Source: Hyperoplus lanceolatus (taxonomy: Eukaryota; Chordata; Actinopteri; Uranoscopiformes; Ammodytidae). From it: a stretch of 64,000 nucleotides of DNA. The stretch covers positions 5,293,501 through 5,357,500 of the forward strand of contig CM049418.1 of the NCBI GenBank assembly GCA_026929865.2, written 5' to 3'. Position 1 is the first letter of the stretch. Every line of letters begins with the position of its first letter. A program made the position numbers and the translations under genes. The notes under the pieces are model-generated. The model was not told the origin of the DNA. It did not search any database and saw only the letters and a list, made by a program, of their open reading frames with translations. Positions 32,741 to 64,000 of this stretch are shown piece after piece.

Positions 32741-33994
32741 AAAGGCAACATTACGGTAAAGTTTCCATTTCATCAAATGACTCGTGCACAAGCAAGCGCG
32801 CAGACTGCGATCCTGACGGTTGACCGTTTAAACGTCCGCTGCCTTGGCACCAGAATTGCCCATCACTTGGATTTGAACATACAATGTAGGCTATATGAAT
32901 TAATGTGTGTGTAAGCCTAGGTGTGGGCAAGTGAAAGAGGGAGATACATAAAAAGGCGAGAGCAGCATACAAACAGGAAAAAAGGATTTCTTATTCGCTT
33001 CCAAAGGCCCGCTGTTTACTCTCGTTCAATAGCTGTTAAATGCTGCCTTGAAGCACGGCAGAGGGGACGAACGCAAAACAACACACAGCGGGACTCGGCG
33101 GTCCGGTGGTAAGGAAACTTTAACAATACGCTTTATAAAGACAGTAAGACACACTTAAAATAACGCTCTCTGCCCGATACAAAAAGCTCTGCCTTGGATT
33201 ACTTGAGCGATCGATGTGTATAAAACCATCCGCTACGTGTCTGATGAAGGGACATTATATTAGCCTAATAAACAGCGCGGTGAACATAACAGCGTACATT
33301 GTAAAGCTGAGATGGAGCGGTGACTCCTTGTCGTTGGCGTGGTGAAGAATAAGCAAAGTGATACATTCTCTTAAAGCCTTTATGGCGTATTTATTCTCTT
33401 CTTGAATAGCCTACATGACTGTCTACTGTGCAGTCGTGACAGTTTGACCTGAGGCGTTAACATAGTGACATCATCACGTTGGCCTTTCAGAGTAAGGGCG
33501 CAATCATATAATAACACTTAACATACATTAAAGATCTCGTATCCTTCCTGAGAGGGCAAACATGATAATTGTTCTGCATAAAAAGAGTTGGTATTATCTT
33601 TTCAAAAGACTTATTTGTGTTTTTTCTGTCAGTTGAATTTTGTTTTAAGTGCCAATGAGCACTAGCCTGGCTCCGCCCGCCCGCCTACTTCCGGCCAAAT
33701 TTTATTTTCCCTTCAGTAGTCAGTCTGGGTGTACAGCCCATTTCCCAGTTTTGCTGGAGATTCGACAGCCGGTCCAATCAGCGAACAGAGCGAGTGGCTG
33801 AGAACGATGACGTCGAAATCGCGCTCCAGTTTCAGTTGCCAAAAGCCGGCTCATGACACACGTGATGACCAAACGTTATGCGATTGGTTGGCTAATCCAG
33901 AGTGGCACTGGGCAGATCCAATAGTTTTAAACTTTAACAGACACCCGCCTCCATGAGTGAACGTTTGCCAATTAAAGCACTGCTAGACCTTCTG

Positions 33995-35700
33995 TACAAA
34001 TGAAATTTTTCATTTCATTTAACTTTTATTTATCCTCGAGAGACCAATTGAGGGGTGACCCTCATTTACAATGGTATCGAGTTCAAATAAATTCCAAGGA
34101 AACACAACAATACATACACAATATTCAATGCAAATACATCAAATACACAACAACAGGTGAAGAGAGAAAAAAACAATTGAAACATTTACATAGTGGTGAA
34201 GAGTGGCAGCAATTAAAATGAAATGGGTGAAAGTACAATATAGCCTAATTAAAACAGTTACAGGTAGAGTTTGGCAGATTCAAGATAGTTTGTTTAAATT
34301 GATTAAAGGATATGAAGGTATTTAGTTTAATTTGTTGCTGTAAGTTGTTCCAGGAGTCGGGGGCACTTAAGCTAAAAGCTGTCTTTCCCAGCTCAGACCG
34401 GGCTTGTGGGACATAAAGCATGAGCATGTCAGTGGAGCGGGTCTGATAAAGCCCATCTGAAATTTGCAACATTTCTGTTCAATAACGAGGAAGCTTCCCG
34501 GTCAAGGCTTTGTAAATAAAAATATGCCAATGTGCATCACGTCTCTCTTTAAGGGAGTACCACCCAACCTTTTCATATAAAAGACAATGGTGTGTATCAT
34601 AAGCATCTCCTGTGATGAACCTTAAAGCAGAGTGAAAAACAGAGTCTAGGAGTTTAAGACATGAATGAGATGCATGTCGGTAAACCACATCACCGTAATC
34701 AAGGACAGACATAAAAACTGCCTCAATAATCCTTTTCCTACTAAATAAAGGGAAGGTGGTTTTGTTCCTATAAAAATAGCCAATTTTTTGTCGTAGTCGA
34801 CAAACAAGATTTTTTATATGGAAATTAAAAGTGAGTTTATCATCTAACCAGATGCCGAGATATTTGTACTCTGTGACTCTTTCAATTAAAAATCCATTCT
34901 TTGTAAAAATATTAAAGTCATTAAGAGTTGTAGTTCTTGCTCTGGAGAAACACATATATTTGGTTTTGTCTGTATTTAGAACCAGTCTGAGGTCTACTAG
35001 ACAGTCCTGCAGGGTGTTAAAAGAGCTTTGTAGGTTCTGAATAGATTGGTGCACCGAATCGGAAATGCAATACAGTACTGTGTCGTCAGCGTATAGATGG
35101 GCATGACAGTTTTTTAGCGATGAAACAATGTTATTTATATAAATTGTGAAAAGAACTGGACCTAAAATTGAGCCCTGTGGGACACCATTTGTAACAGTTA
35201 AAAACTCAGACTGGTATCTTCCGAGTTTAACTGACTGCTGTCTATCAGAGAGATAATCCCTAAACCAGCTACATGCAGACTGATCAAAGCCAATGTCATG
35301 CAGCCTCTGTAAAAGCAAATGGTGGTCAACAGTATCAAAGGCCTTTGAAAGATCAATAAAAAGTGCTGCACAGTGCTTTTTCTTGTCTATTGCTGAAACA
35401 ATGTTGTCTACAACCAAAGTCACAGCAGAGACAGTACTGTGACCTGCCCTAAAACCAGATTGGAATGGGCTCAAAATGGAAGCACTAGTTAGAAATGTTT
35501 TTAACTGATTATTAATAAGTGATTCTAGAATGTTTGCGAGGCATGGGAGTTTGGAAATTGGCCTGTAGTTATTAAGATTATTTTTGTCACCACCTTTATG
35601 TAAAGGAATTACATGAGCTTTTTTCCAAATTTTAGGAACTATTCCAGAGGAGATCGAAAGATTAAAAATATGGGTAATTTGTTTTGATATTTTGAAGTAC
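33995..35700 (-). mobile_element. 5'-truncated LINE retrotransposon (Rex1/CR1-like)
   Basis: On the - strand it carries the 3' two-thirds of a LINE ORF2 and its 3' UTR. RT motifs are visible in order: VIPLHKGGDKNNLNNYRPIS (in frame upstream of 35474), QSGFRAGHST, LFIDLSKAFDTVDH, GVPQGSILGPVLF and the catalytic YADDT, then the thumb region. The 3' UTR (34000-34085) reappears at 12 kb. The endonuclease domain is absent, as usual for 5' truncation. Confidence 0.9.
34245..35650 (-). pseudogene. LINE reverse transcriptase ORF with one in-frame stop
   Basis: The frame is open from about 35650 down to a TGA at 34481-34479, after LTGKLPRY, and resumes in the same frame with SDGLYQTRSTDMLMLYVPQA and SAPDSWNNLQ to 34245. 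A single nonsense codon thus separates two parts of one protein. The catalytic YADDT is intact, but lack of the 5' part and the stop make it non-autonomous. The low number of lesions suggests a fairly young insertion. Confidence 0.85.
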
Positions 35701-36007
35701 GATGGTCTGGTAGCACCAGGCTAAATGAGCACTGTTAATATTCCAAAAGGCACAAGCTCTTCCTTGACTGTTTTAAGTATGTGTTTTTAGTTTGTAGGGC
35801 ACATAAGGGCATTTGGGTTTAAAAACCAAAAAAAAAAATTGTCTGGACCAATTAATGTGAAAATTGACAATTTCCTAATCCTAAAGTAGCTTGATCATCT
35901 TTCAATGCATACACTAGACACTTCTGATCAGATATTAAAGAGAGTTAATACAAACAAACTAATTTGTACATATTCTCTCACCCAATGAGAATCGATAAGA
36001 GAATCGA

Positions 36008-36175
36008 TAATAATAATAATTGATTGGATTTATATAGCGCTTTATTTCGATGTTGTTGACTCAAAGCGCTTTACAGGGTTCCAGGTTCAATTCGTTCACA
36101 CACAGTCATACCGGTGGTGGTAAACTACAATAGTAGCCACAGCTGCCCTGGGGCAGACTGATAAGGAATCGGATC
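36008..36175 (-). mobile_element. SINE/LINE 3'-tail fragment with (ATT)n end
   Basis: On the - strand it ends AAGCGCTATATAAATCCAATC followed by AATTATTATTATT. CAGTCTGCCCCAGGGCAGCTG and GTAAAGCGCTTTGAGT are typical of a widespread fish repeat tail. It lies inside the right arm of the hAT element. Confidence 0.6.
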
Positions 36176-36239
36176 GATAAGCAGAATCGGAATCGGAATT
36201 GCTAAATTCTTATCAATTCCCATCCCTAGTGGTGCTGTG

Positions 36240-36872
36240 ACAAAGGTACAGTCATCATGGACCAGGCACTTACAAATCCATGTTTTAAAGTCCTGAAACA
36301 AGACATTGGAATATGTTACCAAGACATAATTATATGTGTAATCAATTATCGTAAAATAAGTAAATGTCAACAATGTCAAGCACGTTTTCGATGTGTCCAA
36401 AAGAACCAAGATTATCCAGGAAACAGAGCAGTAGGGTTGAACCTCACAGAATCAGTAAAACTTTCTACTTTGTCGTCACTCCTTTGGCCTGCTTTTTCAA
36501 CTCATTTAAACGGGCTTTTCTGAGCCCACATGTGAGCCTACATCAGCTTCTGTGTATACAAGTAATTACAGGGCATGGGAGAGCGGGGAAAAAAGGTTCC
36601 CTCTGAACTATTTTCCTTTTTCTTCCTCCTCCTCTTTCCTCCAGCCTTCCTCTGCCTGCACAGTCCCAAAGAGCCTCCCAGACAGAGAGAGGTTAAAAAA
36701 CCAACAACTCCTGAATCTCCATCTGCATTTTTCTCCCTTTCTCAGAAGTCCCTCACTTCCTCAGCGCTCCTGGTCCACCTCCACACTACAGTAGAACTTC
36801 CCTCCTCCAGCAGCCCTGAAGGGAAAGAGGCGGAAGGGTGGGGAGTGGGGGAGATACGGTTTCCCTACAACA
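36240..36872 (+). promoter_or_regulatory. Upstream flank / 5' UTR of the xirp2-like gene
   Basis: Sequence between the hAT element and the start codon. The pyrimidine-rich stretch 36600-36830 has overlapping open frames of low complexity and is probably 5' UTR or promoter-proximal. No TATA box or initiator can be assigned with confidence. Confidence 0.35.
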
Positions 36873-63036
<26,164 letters not shown>

Positions 63037-64000
63037 GTAAGACGATACTTCCACACAGACGTAACGGGAGAGGGCAGTGGGTATGTGCAGGGAGACAGCA
63101 GACCTGAGAAATGTGTGGATCTCAATGCTTAATTAACATTGGGACATTTCTGCTGGTTATGACCTAATTCCTCTCATTTTAGTTCTCCCCAAACTATAAA
63201 TCAGTTGTCACTGAGCACTGCCCCTGCTTGTGGGTTAATCTGTTGAACAGGGATAGGGGAGTGGGGGGGGGGGGGGCACAAAGCCTTGGTGGGATGGTAG
63301 GATTATTTGTCAAAGTGTCATTACGCCCAGCACTGGACGGTAAAAGCCAAACCTCTAGAGTGTGAAAGAAAGTCTCGAAGGAACCGTGTAACATTCATGT
63401 AGGGCTGCCGTTTCAGCCTGATATATTTATTTCTAAAATGACATTTAGTAAATCAGTGTTGCAAAGTAACTCATTACATTCATCCAAGTTCAGTACAACA
63501 TGTGAGATACTTTCATGCTACTTTACATTGAGATCTGGTATTTTACCAGAATTATCTTGTTGCATGTTAAAAATGCATCACTATTAACGGACTGTTATCA
63601 TAATATATAATAAATGTATCACACAAAGGGACTATTTTTATGGAGATCAATACTTTTACTTTTGGTACTTAAAATCAGTTTTACTGATACAGTAATACTG
63701 TTGTAGGCCTACTTATTCTAGCAGGATTTTGACTGAGAAAAAAAAAGTACTTTACAGCAAGTTCAGATGAACCCAGACAGGCAGCACAGCAGCAGGCCTT
63801 CAAACACACTACCTCAACCTTCATTTACCAGAAAAACATTTCTTAATATCCCTGAGTCATTAGTCATTACTGAGGACGCTTGCAGTGCTGTCCCTTAATA
63901 ATATATTTCATATCATACAACATTACTAGTAAAGAGGGCAGAGGCATTTAATTTCTCAGGAGCACATGGAAGTGTCGGGAATTAACACATAATAAATACC
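63037..64000 (+). other. Third intron of the xirp2-like gene, to window end
   Basis: Begins with donor GTAAGA. Contains a poly-G run at 63264-63276. No exon recognised before the window ends. Confidence 0.6.

Larger units (their letters stand above)
33654..35733. mobile_element. Second inverted-repeat element nested in the hAT element
   Basis: Ends TAGCCTGG (33663) and CCAGGCTA (35723) are inverted and are flanked by AATGAGCAC at 33654-33662 and 35724-35732 (a tenth base, T, also matches). The left arm (33664-33990) is moderately GC-rich and non-coding. Most of the rest is the LINE insertion. The superfamily is undetermined. Confidence 0.6.
32514..36236. mobile_element. hAT-type DNA transposon remnant (3.7 kb) with later insertions
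   Basis: Terminal inverted repeats TAGGGATGGGAATCGA (from 32522) and TCAATTCCCATCCCTA (to 36228) are bounded by the 8-bp direct repeat GTGGTGCT at 32514-32521 and 36229-36236. This TSD length and the TAGGG terminus fit the hAT superfamily. Near the left end, ATG at 32693 opens MTSRQKRSKVWLYYT and then stops; this resembles the start of a BED-finger hAT transposase, so the gene is a dead stub. The interior is filled by a second inverted-repeat element, a LINE and a SINE/LINE tail. Confidence 0.85.

Noticed and set aside
32514-36236. An integrated virus or LTR retroelement
   Set aside because: No long terminal repeats, gag or integrase; the ends are short inverted repeats with an 8-bp duplication and the RT is of non-LTR type.

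Overview
The window is vertebrate nuclear DNA, almost certainly from a ray-finned (teleost) fish. The evidence is small exons with GT-AG introns, long CA/TG microsatellites, many fish-type SINE, LINE and hAT fragments, and three neighbouring genes whose mammalian relatives share the 2q24 sodium-channel region: a brain-type SCN gene, CSRNP3 and XIRP2.

Layout. (1) Positions 2452-9223, + strand: ten exons encode the C-terminal ~875 residues of a voltage-gated sodium channel alpha subunit of the SCN1A/2A/3A (fish scn1L) group, from the DII-DIII linker through domains III and IV to the stop. One intron (6398-7398) has AT-AC ends and follows the exon before the IFM inactivation gate. (2) Positions 9224-14888: no gene recognised; it holds the 3' flanks of two convergent genes and a SINE inserted in a LINE tail. 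(3) Positions 17860-14889, - strand: a complete four-exon coding region for a CSRNP3-like nuclear protein (576 residues), with a possible non-coding 5' exon near 19.5 kb. (4) Positions 17.9-36.8 kb: intergenic DNA with microsatellites, SINEs, LINE tails, a TTAA-flanked repeat family, and a 3.7-kb hAT-type element (32522-36228) that contains another inverted-repeat element and a LINE reverse transcriptase pseudogene. (5) Positions 36873-63036, + strand: the first three coding exons found of a xirp2-like gene (XIRP2/LIMA1 type N-terminus), spread over 26 kb. Its introns hold more mobile elements, a 60-bp near-perfect palindrome and a (TG)60 tract. The gene continues beyond the window.

The three genes are not an operon. 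They form an ancient linkage block: a membrane ion channel, an immediate-early-type transcription regulator, and an actin-binding muscle/hair-cell protein. No defence system, CRISPR array or bacterial gene cluster is present. The most notable non-standard items are the AT-AC intron, a 135-nt stop-free intron in the domain IV voltage sensor, and the nested transposons whose target duplications can be read directly.
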